Part shown: positions 45,432 to 57,784 of the stretch, one piece after another
Position numbering within the stretch: position 1 is the first letter of the stretch
Layout of the letters: each line of letters begins with the position of its first letter
DNA from: Tetracentron sinense
Lineage: Eukaryota > Streptophyta > Magnoliopsida > Trochodendrales > Trochodendraceae
Direction: 5' to 3'
NCBI GenBank assembly: GCA_015143295.1
Contig: CM026570.1
Span: forward strand, 11,556,047-11,620,046
DNA: 64,000 nt
Notes under the pieces: model-generated
Told to the model about the DNA's origin: nothing
The model's input: only the letters and a program-made list of their open reading frames with translations
The model's database searches: none
Program-made: the position numbers and the translations under genes

Positions 45432-45561
45432 TTTTTTTTTTTTGCACAGTCTGGTTAATGGGTTATTATATGGTCTGCGAAAGGTTGGGGAAATGGACTC
45501 AAGCCTGGAACCACCCTCCTAGCGAGGGGACACACTACCACTGGGCTATTCTCATGGTGTG
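45432..45561 (-). mobile_element. tRNA-derived SINE
   Basis: On the minus strand box A-like TAGCCCAGTGGTAG and box B-like GGTTCCAGGCTTGAGTCC are spaced as in tRNA promoters, and the element ends in an A tail (T-run at 45432-45443 on the plus strand). Flanks CCTTTCAAAG and CCCTTGAAAG are imperfect target repeats. It is related to the SINE at 16922. Confidence 0.7.
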
Positions 45562-45881
45562 TCCCTTGAAAGTTTTAGGGTTCATTATTTTGCTGAGACT
45601 TGTAAAGTTTGGCACTTTGCACTTTGTTCTAGTAATTGTTAAGAATTTTGAGTACTTCTAACAAAACTAATTAGTACTATAATGAGATTTCACTTATAAG
45701 ATTTGAAATCATTCATTTTGTTGCATTTGAAGTCTTACATGAATTGCAACCCAAGAGATGATCCATGATACACTCTAGTTCTCAAAAGAAAATGCATCAA
45801 ATGACAAAACTTACAAATTGCCAGACTTTATAAGTCTCCAAAGGAACGAACCCTTAAAAGAAAGAAGAATCATGAAAGTAC

Positions 45882-46794
45882 TGTTGGAATATTTGTATGC
45901 AATTTAAATATATAATGATGAAGGTATTACTGATCACCGTAGCGCAGCAAGTAGAGAACTAGTTAGACTGTAAGAGCATATCTGAAAATAAGAATTTCAC
46001 GAACAGAAACTTGTCAGTAAACCGGAATCGAGGCTGTGTTAGACACACTGTCCTTAAGATGAAAATCGCCCCTATTGGATCCTCTTTGGCCCTGATGCTC
46101 GTAGGATAAATTGGCAGACACCCTCAGGATTTAACGATCAATATCAAAAGAAAAGGAGCACCCTCTCTCTAATGATCTCTACGAACTCGACTGATTCAAA
46201 ATGGAAAAAGAAAACTAGAAGAGAAACCAATTTCGTAGGAAGCCAAAAGAGATAATTTTTTCTGTGTCTGACAAAAGAATAAACCCCATTTAAATAGAGA
46301 AATAAAAGACCATTCTTATTCTAACAGAAAGAAAAATATTTAAGACTCAATAAAGGAAAATAAATCTCTCTAAAACTGAAAGATTAATTTGCTAATTAAT
46401 TACTCTCAAACAGTAATAAAACTTATTAGGAATATTAAAAGAAAGAGGAAATAAAAAAACCATCAAGAGACCACGCGCGCGACCCGACCCGGCCCGGCCC
46501 AGCTCGGCTGGTCGCGCGCGTGTGTGTGTGTCTTTGATATATCACGCAGGACGCGACCTGCAACGCGCGCACATGAAGGGTTTTTGGCCCAGCTCGCCAA
46601 ATTCCCATTGGAAGCCTTTGGTCCACTCCTTGGGCCCCCACATGCGCGAGGGCTAAGCTCATCTCCTTTTAACACACTCATACTAGTTAAGAAAACATAT
46701 ATAACCCATTCTACTCTCTTGTAACATTCCGATGTGGGACTAAAGCTTTACACAAAACTTTTGTTTTAAACTCAATATACACAAAACTACAATA
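45882..46794 (-). repeat. 3' LTR of the copia element (left copy)
   Basis: The 913-bp repeat corresponds to 50168-51017. It is about 62 bp longer because it keeps a segment between GCGCGCG tracts near 46515-46570 that the other copy lacks. Its element-start end reads TA in place of TG (one base change). A purine tract (ATGTGGGGGAT on the minus strand) adjoins it inside the element. Confidence 0.85.
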
Positions 46795-47308
46795 ATCCCC
46801 CACATAAAACAAAATTTGAAGTGTAAAAATAATTTAAAAGCCAAAGCTACTGTGTAAGGGCCAAGGTGTCTTTTGGACTTGAACCTTGACTTGGTGTAAA
46901 CATGTCGAACTCATAAAGAGATTAGTGAACTATGTCTTGAATCAAGCTCTTGTGTTTATGAATTAAGCAACATATCACACGCACAGTAACCAAAACAAAT
47001 CAGTCGAGTTCTAACGGTTGTGCACATTTCGGTCATGTGCTATATCCCAGTATTCATGAGCGCTCTAGAGAATCAGCCAAAATTCTCATAGGAAGCGGGC
47101 CCACTTCCACACTCATATAGGTGTCTCTATTAAGGATGCCTTGTAACTATACATCCCACTGAAAATCAGCTATAGAAGACATTAAGAGTCAAAGACTCAT
47201 CCTTCTCTCGTTACAAGTAGCACTACTACACCATAGGGACGAGCAAGGAATATTCTTCATATTAGTGCTCTCACAAAGTCACTCAACAACTTGTTTTTCC
47301 CATTGAAC

Positions 47309-47562
47309 CTAGTTCTTGGGATCTCCAGTCATATAGGTTGGGTTCCCATTGTAGGTGACTTTATTTTCAATAGGCTTTAGACCCATCTCCCTCGATGTAC
47401 TATAAATTAGTTCTCTAGCTAATCCTTTGGTCAACGGATCCGCAAAATTATCTTTTGACCTCACAAAATCCAATGCAATAATTCCATTATTGAGTAATTC
47501 TTTAATAGAATTATGCCTTCGACGTATATGTCGGGATTTCCCATTATATGAGACATTTTTAG
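47309..47562 (-). pseudogene. Copia RNase H C-terminal remnant
   Basis: The minus strand reads YNGKSRHIRRRHNSIKELL, then FVRSKDNFADPLTKGLAREL, the conserved end of copia RNase H. It is joined directly to the RT start at the deletion breakpoint near 47556-47566, in a different frame. It ends at a TAG at 47309-47311. Confidence 0.8.
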
Positions 47563-48062
47563 CCTATTGTTTTACTTCCAGGAGGAAGATCTACTAACTC
47601 CCATGTTTTATTTGCCATGATTGACTCAATTTCACTGTTAATAGCTTCTTTCCAATATGGTGCTGCAAAAGAAGACATGGCTTCTCTAAAAGAATTAGGA
47701 TCATTTTCTATTAGATATGATATAAAATCAGGTCCAAAGTTAGTATCCTTCCTAGCTCTCTTACTCTTTCTAGGTTCTATTTCTTCTAAAAGTTGTTTCG
47801 AAACTCTAGAAGATTCAAAATGATGTTCTAAAGGTACTAACTCACCTTTAGAGGATGGATCAAATAGAACCAAAGAATTTCTTCCTTTAGAGTTGTCTTT
47901 AAAAGGGAAACAGTTCTCAAAGAACTCTGCATCTCTAGATTCAATTATGGTATTTGAATTTACTTTAGAATTTTCTGATTTAATTACTAGAAATCTGTAT
48001 GCACTACTATTTTGAGAATAGCCAATGAAAACACAATCAACAGTTTTAGAACCTATTCTAGT
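47559..48062 (-). pseudogene. Copia pol middle part (post-integrase, start of RT)
   Basis: This continues the frame of the upstream pol reading after a TGA near 48048-48062. It includes VDCVFIGYSQNSSAYRF and the spacer, then the RT opening SFAAPYWKEAINSEIESIMA and NKTWELVDLPPGSKTIG, where the homology stops at the deletion point. No catalytic RT motif is present. Confidence 0.8.
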
Positions 48063-49457
48063 TCACTTTAGGGTAGGTAAAGCTACCTTTGCTAAACACC
48101 CCCACACTTTAAGATATTTAAAAGATGGACGCCTATTTTTCCATAATTCATAAGGAGTTTTTTCTAGACTTTTATGAGGTAATTTATTTAAAATATAGCA
48201 TGCAGAGAGTATTGCCTCCCCCAACAAATTATAAGACAAACCAGAGCTTATAATCATAGCGTTCATCATATCTTTTAAAACTCTATTTTTTCTCTCAGCT
48301 ACTCCATTAGACTGAGGAGAATAAGGTACGGTTGTTTGATGTATTATGCCATTATTTTCACAAAATTCAGAAAAAGTGTGTGAATCATATTCACCACCTC
48401 TATCTGATCTTAAAATTTTTACAGACTTTCCAGTTTGATTTTCTACTTCAATTTTCCATAACTTAAATTTTTTCAAGGCTTCATCTTTGTTTTTTAGTAA
48501 ATAAACATAACAAAATCTACTAAAATCATCTATAAAGGTAATAAAATATTTTTTTCCTCCTCTAGTAATTGTGGATTTTAAGTCACATAAGTCACTATGG
48601 ACTAAACCTAAAATTTCTGTATTTCTTTCTACTGATTTGAAAGGTTTTTTAGAAAACTTTGATTCTACACAAATCTCACATTTGTGTTCTTTATTTATAT
48701 TGGTTTTAGGAATTAATCCTAAACTCATAAGTTTTCGTAAAGAATTGACATTTACATGTCCTAATCTTTCATGCCACATGTTAATAGAATCAACCATATA
48801 AACAGAAGAAGAGGATGTTTTATTGATATTCTCAACTATTATATTCAGTTTAAACAATCCTTCATATGCATAACCCTTCCCCACAAAAGTTCTATTTTTA
48901 GAAAGTACAAATTTGTCTGCTTCAAACACTAGCTTGAACCCTTCTTTGCTTAGAAGCGACCCGGAGACCAAGTTGTTTCTTATATTCGGAACATGAAGAA
49001 CATCCTTCAAATTGAGGATTTTTCCAGAAGTGAATTTTAAGTTCACATTTCCGTTTCCTGCAATTATAGAAGTGGAAGAATTTCCCATGAAGAGTTGTTC
49101 AGTCTTATCCACTATCTCGTAGGAAGAAAAAACATTTCTGTCACTACAGATATGCTTGGTGGCCCCTGTGTCCACCCACCAGTCATTCATGTTACTCACA
49201 AGGTGGACTTCGGATATAACTGCAGAAAAACTTTCTGTTTCTGCTACATGAACTTGAGCAGGTCCATGAGATTTTTTGTCTTGGGTTCCAAACTTACGGA
49301 GTCTGCAATTCCTGACAATATGTCCAGGCTTCCCACAAATAAAGCAGTCACCAAAAGCCTTCTTAAAAGTCGGCTTCTGAAATTTTGTTTTCTCACTTCG
49401 CTTCTTATGAGAATCCCCCTTAGCCTTTGACCTGTTATTATGCCTCTTTTTAGACAT
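48063..49457 (-). CDS. Copia gag end, protease and integrase (partial polyprotein)
   Basis: A 464-codon frame with the CCHC zinc knuckle [14 protein letters not shown], the protease active site [14 protein letters not shown], the pre-integrase zinc-binding block ([10 protein letters not shown] ... CEICVESK) and the integrase core: [38 protein letters not shown] and [18 protein letters not shown], so the D-D-E catalytic residues all look present. It ends at a TGA after [12 protein letters not shown], inside what is normally a continuous polyprotein. Confidence 0.9.
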   Translation of the reverse strand: MSKKRHNNRSKAKGDSHKKRSEKTKFQKPTFKKAFGDCFICGKPGHIVRNCRLRKFGTQDKKSHGPAQVHVAETESFSAVISEVHLVSNMNDWWVDTGATKHICSDRNVFSSYEIVDKTEQLFMGNSSTSIIAGNGNVNLKFTSGKILNLKDVLHVPNIRNNLVSGSLLSKEGFKLVFEADKFVLSKNRTFVGKGYAYEGLFKLNIIVENINKTSSSSVYMVDSINMWHERLGHVNVNSLRKLMSLGLIPKTNINKEHKCEICVESKFSKKPFKSVERNTEILGLVHSDLCDLKSTITRGGKKYFITFIDDFSRFCYVYLLKNKDEALKKFKLWKIEVENQTGKSVKILRSDRGGEYDSHTFSEFCENNGIIHQTTVPYSPQSNGVAERKNRVLKDMMNAMIISSGLSYNLLGEAILSACYILNKLPHKSLEKTPYELWKNRRPSFKYLKVWGCLAKVALPTLK

Positions 49458-49465
49458 CCCTTCAA

Positions 49466-50089
49466 TTAAATTCGCTTGGAATTTAATTCTGCAACCTTTT
49501 CTTTACTTTCTAAAATCCTGCTATTCTCCTCTATTCGGAGGCAAATAATTAGATCTTCGAGTGTCATTTCTTTTCTTTTGTGTTTTAACAGGTTCTTGAA
49601 TTCTTTCCAAGAATGAGGTAATTTTTCTATTATAGCAGCCACTTGAAATCCCTCACTAATAGTCATACCCTCTTCTAGTATTTCATGAACAATAATTTGT
49701 AAGTCATGCACTTGAGAAATGACAGATTTTTCATCTGACATCTTATAATCAAAATATCTCCCAACTACGAATTTCTTAGTTCCCGCATCTTCAGTCGTAT
49801 ACTTTTTCTCTAACATGTCCCATAATTTCTTAGAAGTTTTTACTTTACAGTAAACATTATATATTGAATGAATCAGACCATTCAAAATATAATTCCTACA
49901 TAAGTAATCAGCATGTTCCCATTTTTCTTTGACTAATGATCTAGCAGGTTCAAGATCATTCTCATATCCTCTATCATCATATAGAACATGTTCTAATTTC
50001 AGAGTATTCAAATAAAAGAACATTTTTTGTTGCCACCTCTTGAAATTATTTCCATCAAAAGGAACAGGTTTCTCAGAGTTGTTCATCAT
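49466..50089 (-). CDS. Copia gag (UBN2-type)
   Basis: The frame opens [20 protein letters not shown] and continues with typical copia gag words ([39 protein letters not shown]). It stops at 49466 because of a one-base frame change just before the zinc-knuckle reading, so gag and pol no longer form one product. Confidence 0.9.
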   Translation of the reverse strand: MMNNSEKPVPFDGNNFKRWQQKMFFYLNTLKLEHVLYDDRGYENDLEPARSLVKEKWEHADYLCRNYILNGLIHSIYNVYCKVKTSKKLWDMLEKKYTTEDAGTKKFVVGRYFDYKMSDEKSVISQVHDLQIIVHEILEEGMTISEGFQVAAIIEKLPHSWKEFKNLLKHKRKEMTLEDLIICLRIEENSRILESKEKVAELNSKRI

Positions 50090-50167
50090 AATTTAAAAAT
50101 GCGAACACAGTAATCCCAACGAAAAATTCGTGAAGAGTAGAAACATAATAGATTTTCACCTTAAGAT

Positions 50168-51017
50168 TGTTAGAATATTTGTATGCAATTTAAATATATA
50201 ATGATGAAGGTATTACCGATCATCGTAGCGCAGCAAGTAGAGAACTAGTTAGATTGTAAGAGCAGATCTGAAAATAATAATTCCACGAACAGAAACTTCT
50301 CAGTAAACCGGAATCGAGGCATGTGTTAGACACACTGTCCTTAAGGTGAAAATCGCCCCTATTGGATCCTCTTTGACCCTGATGCTCGTAGGATAAATTG
50401 GCGGACACCCCTAGGATTCAACGATCAATATCAAAAGAAAAGGAGCACCTTCTCTCTAATGATCTCTACGAACTCGACTGATTCAAAAAGGAAAAAGAAA
50501 ACTAGAAGAGAAACCAATTTCGTAGAAAGCCAAAAGAAATAATTTTTTTTGTGTCTGACAAAAGAATAAACCCCATTTAAATAGAGAAATAAAAGACCAT
50601 TCCTATTCTAACAGAAAGAAAAATATTTAAGACTCAATAAAGGAAAATAAATCTCTCTAAAACTGAAAGATTAATTTGCTAATTAATTACTCTCAAACGG
50701 TAATAAAACGTATTAGGAATATTAAAAGAAAGAGAAAATAAAAAAACCATCAAGAGACCACGCGCACGACCCGATCCGGCTCGGCCGGCCGCGCGCGCAC
50801 ATGAAGGGTTTTTGGCCCGGCTCGCAAAATTCCCATTGGAAGCCTTTGGTCCACTCTTTGGGCCCCCACATGCGTGAGGGCCCATCTCTTTTTAACACAC
50901 CCATATTAGATAAGAAAACATATATAACCCATTCTACTTTCTTGTAATATTCCGATGTGGGACTAAAGCTTTACACAAAACTTTTGTTTTAAACTCAATA
51001 TACACAAAACTACAACA
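50168..51017 (-). repeat. 5' LTR of the copia element (right copy)
   Basis: The 850-bp repeat corresponds to 45882-46794. Element-sense ends are TGTTGTAGTTTTGTG and AATATTCTAACA. No canonical initiator-tRNA primer site was recognised next to it. Confidence 0.85.
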
Positions 51018-51022
51018 AGTAC

Positions 51023-52400
51023 TTCATCCCTTCTACTACTGGATTTGTAGGCAATCACAGCTACCACTGTCGAAAATGTAACTTTTTTTTGTGTGGAAAT
51101 ATTATCATGTGACTAACACATTGCTCTTTTGAAAATGTTAACCCCGGATAATAAAGAACTAAGGCGCAACATTAGCCTTTTACCAAGCATTCTCCTATAC
51201 CTCAGGAAAACAAGGAGAAATCGACAAACACACTCATACACTCCAAATTTGACTGTTGCCTCACATTTAAGTAACAAAATTCTACGATTTTTTTTTCTCA
51301 AGTTAAGAATAATTTGTGACTTTTCTGTCAAACATGAATTTACGACTTATTGGGTACCTTTTGAAAAAATTGCATCTTCTTTTAAAAGTCCTAAAATTTC
51401 AATTTGTCTCCCATCTCACGGCAGAATGTCTAGATTGGATGCTTAATGGAATAGGAATTAAAGTTTGCTATAGATAAGAAGAATAAAATGCTTGGAAAAG
51501 GATAATGGATTGATTGGACTGGAATTTTTTATTTTTTTTTGGACCGGAAATCTTGAAGGAAGCCTTAGGCAAGAATGTGTGAGAGTGCCTTGATTTCCAA
51601 AGGAGGAATCAGAATCAGAATGAGACGAGACATTGTTTCACCATCAACCATTCTAAGTTGGACCGGAGAGACAGGAGTGTTGTCATGGTTAGGAGAGAGG
51701 AGTTGTCTGAATTAGAGATATAGGAAGAAATAGATTGCGACATTAATATTATTTTATATTTTTTTGGGGCATATGTAAAACGGACACCGGAGTCAGTTTA
51801 GAAGCTGACCCAATGACCTAATTGGTCCAAGCCTCCTTTTCACTATACATCAACTGTGATTAACCCCCTAGGGTTAAGCAATCTAATCATGATTTTTAGA
51901 AAAACAAAATTACTAATTTTAATTTAGTTAAGCTTAACCACCCTAAATTAAATATTTGTTTTCTTTTAATACTCTACTCTCTTATCAGTGGCATTAGTAT
52001 TTATGATTAGATGCATAACATTGGAAGCTGCGCTTATAGGTGGTATCTCAACATAGAACACTTTGGGAGTGAAACCCGGATCACCCAACTGTCACAACCT
52101 ATTCTCACTTTTTTAGATTAAAAAATTTAATGATTTTGTGTCAATTACTTCTGAACCCCAATAAAGTCATTTGTTTTTAGGGACATGTTAATCCAATTCT
52201 CAGGCATTCCCTACTTTCATCCATAATTAAGACCTGCCTTGTTTTTAGTGAAAAACAAGCGTACCATGAATTCTGTGGTGACCATTTAAGCATGGGGCAT
52301 CCACCAATAGGTTGATGCCTTAGGTTTAGAAATGGAATTCATGGGTATGTTAACTATTTCCCAAAAACAAAAAAAAAAGTAACATGTTCTTCCTTTTAAC
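51023..52400. other. Intergenic; contains a MITE fragment
   Basis: No gene was recognised. About 51800-51960 carries words of the MITE family (CATCAACTGTGATTAA, TTAAGCTTAACCACC) without complete ends. Confidence 0.5.
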
Positions 52401-53457
52401 TATGGGTGGAGCTAAGATTTTCTAGTAATGAGACATCATTGATTGAAAATAGTAGTAATTGTTAATGAATTTTATGAAGGAAGATTAGGCTAGTACGAAA
52501 TATTCTGGTTCTAGGAGTACGAGGGTTCGGGGGCATAGTCTCTGAAAAAAAAAATTTGACCACTAAGTTCTTGGGTCATTTCGTCCATATCTTATGAGAA
52601 TTATTTCTCCTTGTTTACGAGACAACTGTCCCTTTACCTCATGGCTATACCTAGTTAAATAATTAAATAAAATTATATAAAAGATAAATTTTGTTTTCAA
52701 AAGTTCGGAGACAGATGCTCTCTTGCACCACATGTTTGCCACATTAAGTAATGGAAAATGTTTAACTTGTCGCCGTATTTGACTATGCAGTCAAATATGT
52801 GGTCTTTATTGGTCCATACCCTCCTTTTTAACACCCATCAACTGTGGCTCATTCCTAGGGTTAAGAAATAACCTTAGTTTTTTTTAAAATTAATTATTAT
52901 TGTTTCAAGCTTAACCATAGTTAAAGGGTGTTAAATTGGACACGTGGACACAACATAAGACTACGTAGTCAAATGCGTAGTGGGCTAATCGCTGCCCTTA
53001 AATTTATATAGTATAATATTTTTAGGGGACAACTGCCCCTTTTCCCATAATTATGCCTAATTAAATACTTAAACAATTTAACATAAAAAATGCGAGTCCG
53101 GATACTGTCCAATTGCAATTGAAATCATTCATTTCAATCACTCACATAACCCTTTTTAATTTTGGTTAAGAACTTTTAACTCTTAAAGGTTAATTTTTTG
53201 TTAAAACAAATGTTAGATTATTGAACCCTAAGGGCTAGTGATTCTAGCTATTGGAAATTGACATGTGTTGACGTGTGGGTGCGATTGAACCTAGGGAGAG
53301 TTCAATCATGATTGAATATGATTCCAACTCTAAAGAAAATCCAAAGTTTATGGGGGGGGGGGGGGTGCCGCCCCATTCCCATAGCTATACCTTTAAAAAA
53401 AACTAATCTTTCAAAAGTTCAGTGTGCCCTCACAAGCCCCCACCTGGCTCCGCCCTG
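52401..53457. mobile_element. hAT-type element, 1057 bp, perfect 8-bp TSD
   Basis: The ends TATGGGTGGAGC and GGCTCCGCCCTG belong to the GGGGCGGAGCC family. The target duplication CTTTTAAC lies at 52393-52400 and 53458-53465. It contains a nested MITE (52750-52998), G-runs and no transposase. Confidence 0.75.
52750..52998. repeat. MITE, copy 2 of the CATCAACTG family
   Basis: Left block GTATTTGACTATGCAGTCAAAT and right block GTAGTCAAATGCGTAGTGGGC are inverted and partly palindromic. The core has CATCAACTGTGG, AAGCTTAACCATAGTTAAAG and GACACGTGGACA, as in the copies at 14010 and 62155. It is nested in the hAT element. Confidence 0.75.
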
Positions 53458-53465
53458 CTTTTAAC

Positions 53466-54642
53466 ATATGTTAGTTTTTGGTTGTGAGTAGCTTTTGTCT
53501 AAGAAGGTATCAGATTTGGTTTAGATTCAGGTCTTTGCCATATGAAAATCGTCTTTCCTGCTCATAGATTTTAACCCTTGTTAATTTTTTTTTAACTATC
53601 ATGGTTTTCCCTTCCTTCCATTACCTGTAGTTTTACCTGTAGCTTTGCTTTGTGGTATTGTTACCTTGACCAAAAAAACCAAAGTGTTTTAGTCCCATCT
53701 CAATAGTTTACTACCACCCACTATAGCTCATAAAGTTCCATAGCCCTCAAACGGTTGGTACCCGTTTGAGGTTCTGTGGATTGATTCTTCATGGTCTTAG
53801 TGGTTGCATGCGTGAGTAGTGTGTGTGTTTTCCCTTCTATTACCTTTAGCTTTGCCTTGTGGTATTGTTACCATGACCCAAAAAAAAAAACTATCATGAT
53901 TAATTTTTTTTAATTTTTTTGTCTAAGTTACATGATTGAACTTTAAGATTTCATGAATTTTAATCATAATTAAAGGATGAGACACGTGTTGACATGTGGA
54001 TGATGGTAGCTAAAATGGGGGATTATGAGAGAATGAAGCTTTCTTTCCGGATAGTACTGTCAGCTCAGACAAAAAGTGTGTGTGCGCGCGTGCGATATTA
54101 TTGTGGTGCCTATCTAAATCTTGGACCTCACCAAAAACAGGTATCCATTCAGTTTTGGTTAGGATTGTCCCATGCACATCACTTCAGTATAGAAAAACTC
54201 TACGCATGGTGCTAGGTGACCCTAAATTGTGGGACCAAACTTTCTTTCTAATTTATCGTACTATAAGAGTACGGGATTTTAGGTTAGGTTGGGTCCATTT
54301 CACATTAGTAGGTATCACATGAAATCTCGTGCTCTTAGAGCACGGATTCGTCAATTTCACATTATGGGTCTCACCGGAAATCTCGTAATCTTAGAGAATG
54401 GTTTCGATGGTCTCGACAGTAAGACGGTCTCAAAAACGACGTGTAAGAAGCTTCTTTCATTTTAATATCTCTTAGAGAGCTTTCAATAAAAGATTAATGA
54501 ATCTGGCCATATTTAACTTAGCCATCTTGAATGAACTGACCATCTAATCCACCTAATTTACTATATTTGACCGTTGAATTAGAAGAACTTATTTGGCTCA
54601 GACCTCCTCTTTTTTTTTTGTTGGTGAAGTAATACTAACACA
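53466..54642. other. Intergenic; repeated A-tailed block
   Basis: The words AGCTTTGCTTTGTGGTATTGTTACCTTGACC plus an A-run (about 53640-53690) recur at about 53845-53890, suggesting two retroposon tails. No gene was recognised; the open frame at 53994-54322 has no recognisable similarity. Confidence 0.4.
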
Positions 54643-55110
54643 TAGGATTCTAAACCGTGCGGATTCTGAACCGATATTGGTATATCTAAATTCGTATCCG
54701 ATTATATATCTGGATATCTGAATCTGAATAAATATCCGACGGATAGTAAAATATGAAATCCGAATTCGACTCCGATTAAAATATCTGGATTTGGATAGTA
54801 TCCGAATTATCCAATTAATTTTTAAAAAAATTGAAAAACATAATTTAATATTTAAAAAATGTAAAAATATATTTATTTTTATTAAAAATATATATTTTAA
54901 AGGTTTTATTAAATTTATAATATATTATTTATATATATATATTATATAATCAGACGGATATTTATCAGATTAGATATAACAGTATCCGAATCTGATTATA
55001 AATGGATAATATTTTACTATCCGAATCCGCTCCGCCGGAAACCTATCCGAATAATTATCCGACTAAACGGATTCGGATACGAATAATATCTGCATCTGTT
55101 TACCGCCCTA
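54643..55110. repeat. hAT-like MITE with TCCGAATCCGA-type interior
   Basis: The ends TAGGATTCTAAACC and GGTTTACC-type GTTTACCGCCCTA are inverted repeats; flanks are CTAACACA (54635-54642) and GTAACACA (55111-55118), 7 of 8. The interior is made of TATCCGAAT/GGATAT words. This matches the widespread TAGGGGTGGCAAAC class of plant hAT MITEs. Confidence 0.7.
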
Positions 55111-55118
55111 GTAACACA

Positions 55119-56276
55119 CCCAGACCTCAACTCAAACCTCCTCCTTGTGAACAATCGAATGGGGGTAATGTTCACTAATAGGGTGAACTTGATAACTTTC
55201 ACAAAGATATTTTTTATTCCTCAAATGCACTCAAATTAAAAATAATTTAATTTTTTATTCTAATCATTAAATGCAAGAAAAAATATATAATTTTCTTGTA
55301 CTTCTTGTCTCACATTTAATGAATTCTCTTATGAAAATATCAAAATATATATGTAATAAAATGATATTCAATACATATAGAAAAAAAGATTAGTAAATGT
55401 TAACAAATTTAGTTTTAGCAAAGGTCAGCATTCCCATGTATATATGTCAATAGCCATGAAAAAATGACACTTAAGCTTTCATATAATACATTTTTTAAGC
55501 TCCCATTAATTTCTTGAAACTCTTTCTGATTGCATATTAGAGAACAACTTTTGATAGTAATTTTTTTAAGATAATAATGTTGTATGTATTATATTTATAA
55601 TTAAGTATTAAGAGAGAGTTTGATAGTAATATCCTTTCATATTATATTTTCTCATTTACTCCTTATTCCCAATTAAATATAATAATGTTCTTAAATTCCT
55701 TAGTGGATATATATAGTATTAAAACAAATTTTCAATTCAATATAATAAAAAGACATTTTGATTTTTGGAAATGGTTTTTTAAACTCTAATAATAGAGATT
55801 TAATAGTTTTCAAAACTATAGAGAAACTAAAAAAAAATCTTAAATTATTAACTTAAATCTTTAATTATGCTTTTTGAAGAGACGAAAATAAGTGTAGATA
55901 TATATATATATCTCAAAAAGACCTTCCTATTGCAAGAGGAGGCTCTACCCTTCCCCTAGAATCACTTCGGCCAGGTTGGAGGAGCAGCTAGTCCAACTTC
56001 TTGAGCAGCTGAGATATTGAACAATGGTCCTTGCCTCACCCTAAGATGATAGGGAAGGTTGATTTGGAATCCTGGACATGATCTTTAATCTTACACCGGT
56101 TAATGCTGCGATTGATTCCTCAAACCAATTCGACATTGAGTCGGGCTGAGATTTTTTTAACCCAAGCTAAACCCAAAATTTAAAATATTCAACCCAAACC
56201 CATATGTTGATCGGGTTAGGTAACTTGGGTGAAGCCAACCCAACTCAAGTTTCACCCTTAATGACAACCTTGTTGA
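55119..56276. other. AT-rich intergenic DNA, nothing recognised
   Basis: No open frame of note, RNA gene or structured repeat was recognised. Confidence 0.5.
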
Positions 56277-56735
56277 TAGGGTTGTCAAAGGTTACGAATA
56301 TTATCTATATCCAATTCGTACCCGAATTCGTTGGTCGGATAATTACCCGAATAGGTATCCAGTGAAAATATATAATCGGATATGAATTCAGATATAGATA
56401 TATATGATATTCGACTAATTATATAATATATTACTCTATATGTATACATAATTCATTCTAAGTTTATATGACTAAAACAACCTTATTAATTTATATTTTT
56501 ACATAATTTAAAACAAAATAAAATATTATTTTTAATATAGGTGAAGATAAAATATTAATTTAGTATTTTAAAAATAAATTTATATTTTGAACATTCTCTC
56601 TCTCTCTCTCTTATTAAAATAATTGAACAATTCAGATATTATCCAAATTTATAATCCGAATTGGATATGAATACAAATATTTATTGGAATTTGAATACTC
56701 GGATATATGAATTCGAATACACCACTATCCGCTTT
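56277..56735. repeat. Diverged relative of the 54643 MITE
   Basis: It starts TAGGGTTGTCAAAGGTTACG and is filled with the same ATCCGAAT/CGGATAT words, here in opposite orientation. The right end and target duplication are unclear. Confidence 0.4.
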
Positions 56736-57501
56736 CCTCTTGGAATTCACTATGTTTATAGCTCTACTTGTTGAGAGCCAATCTATGCTTGTCTAGGTTT
56801 ACGACATTCCCATTCAAAGGGATGGTTGCCAGTTGACCACATTCGATGTGTCCCATGACTTCTTTGTTGATCCTTGATACGATAGAAAGATCTTAATGCT
56901 ATGTTTGGTTGCTAAGAAAATAGGTGAAAATATGGAAAAGAAAAAAAAAATATGGATTTCTAATACAATTTTTAGTTGTGTTTTGTCCAATTTTCTTTTC
57001 TTTTCCATGTTTTTACTTATTTTCTTCGTAACCAAACATAGGTTAAAGGTGTGTTCATTTGGCGAGAAAGTGGAGGAAAGTAAAAGAAAAGTGAGTTTTC
57101 TTACACTTTTCTTATGTTCGGTGCACAAGAAAACACACTTTCATTTTCTTGCATTTTTTTAATAGTGACAAATTTTCTTTCAAAAAATTTCTCCAACTTT
57201 TGATGATTATTTTGAAATAAATTTTAAGTTTATTTTCTTTCATTTTTCTTTTCCTTTCCTTTGTTTTCTTTTAATTTTCTTTTTTTTTTTCACCCACTTT
57301 CTTTTCAAACCAACACACCCTAAGTATTTGATCTAGATTAAAGGATTATTATGACACAATATACCAATGGAGGATACTTTGCCTACTTTCATGTGGGTGG
57401 TCCTAGTTTGAGTCTCTAGTAGTGTCTCTTTCGCGTGAATTGTCTTAGTCCGAGTGTGGAGAGAAACAATTGATATGCCCTCTCCATTACTTGTTTAACT
57501 A
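56736..57501. other. Intergenic, low-complexity A/T-rich tracts
   Basis: Runs such as TTTTCTTTTCTTTTC create spurious frames on both strands (56814-57162). No gene was recognised. Confidence 0.5.
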
Positions 57502-57781
57502 CACTACAAAATTCAAGGTTTTTAACAGTGGTTTAAAACTGCTGCAGTAAATACAAAAACTGCCGTTACACACAAATAACAACGATTCAACAAACCGTCG
57601 TAATATAGCTTGCTGCAAATGTCTCTTACGGCGGCTTTAATAACCACTTCTGTAGATAAATTTATAACGGCGGTTATTTATCCCTTTAACGACGATTAAA
57701 TAAGGATAATTCCGTCATTCTAAGTTTGCATTTAACGATGGTTAAAAAACCGCTACTACAGGTCTACAGAGTTTTGTAGTG
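57502..57781. repeat. CACTA-type MITE with 3-bp TSD
   Basis: It starts CACTACAAAATTC and ends GAGTTTTGTAGTG, with the 3-bp duplication CTA on both sides (57499-57501 and 57782-57784), the signature of CACTA (En/Spm) elements. The 280-bp interior has GGCGG/AACGGCGG-type inverted words and no gene. Confidence 0.85.
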
Positions 57782-57784
57782 CTA

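Larger units (their letters stand above)
45882..51017 (-). mobile_element. Ty1/copia retrotransposon, internally deleted
   Basis: Two similar LTRs bound the element, flanked by the 5-bp duplication AGTAC (45877-45881 and 51018-51022). Coding runs on the minus strand in copia order: gag, zinc knuckle, protease, integrase, start of RT; then the reading jumps to the very end of RNase H. RT and most of RNase H are absent. A frameshift between gag and pol and a nonsense codon add to the damage. It lies 1.5 kb downstream of the CFM3-type gene, in opposite orientation. Confidence 0.92.

Noticed and set aside
56814-57162. Lys/Phe-rich frames on both strands
   Set aside because: T-rich low-complexity tracts; both strands open by composition.
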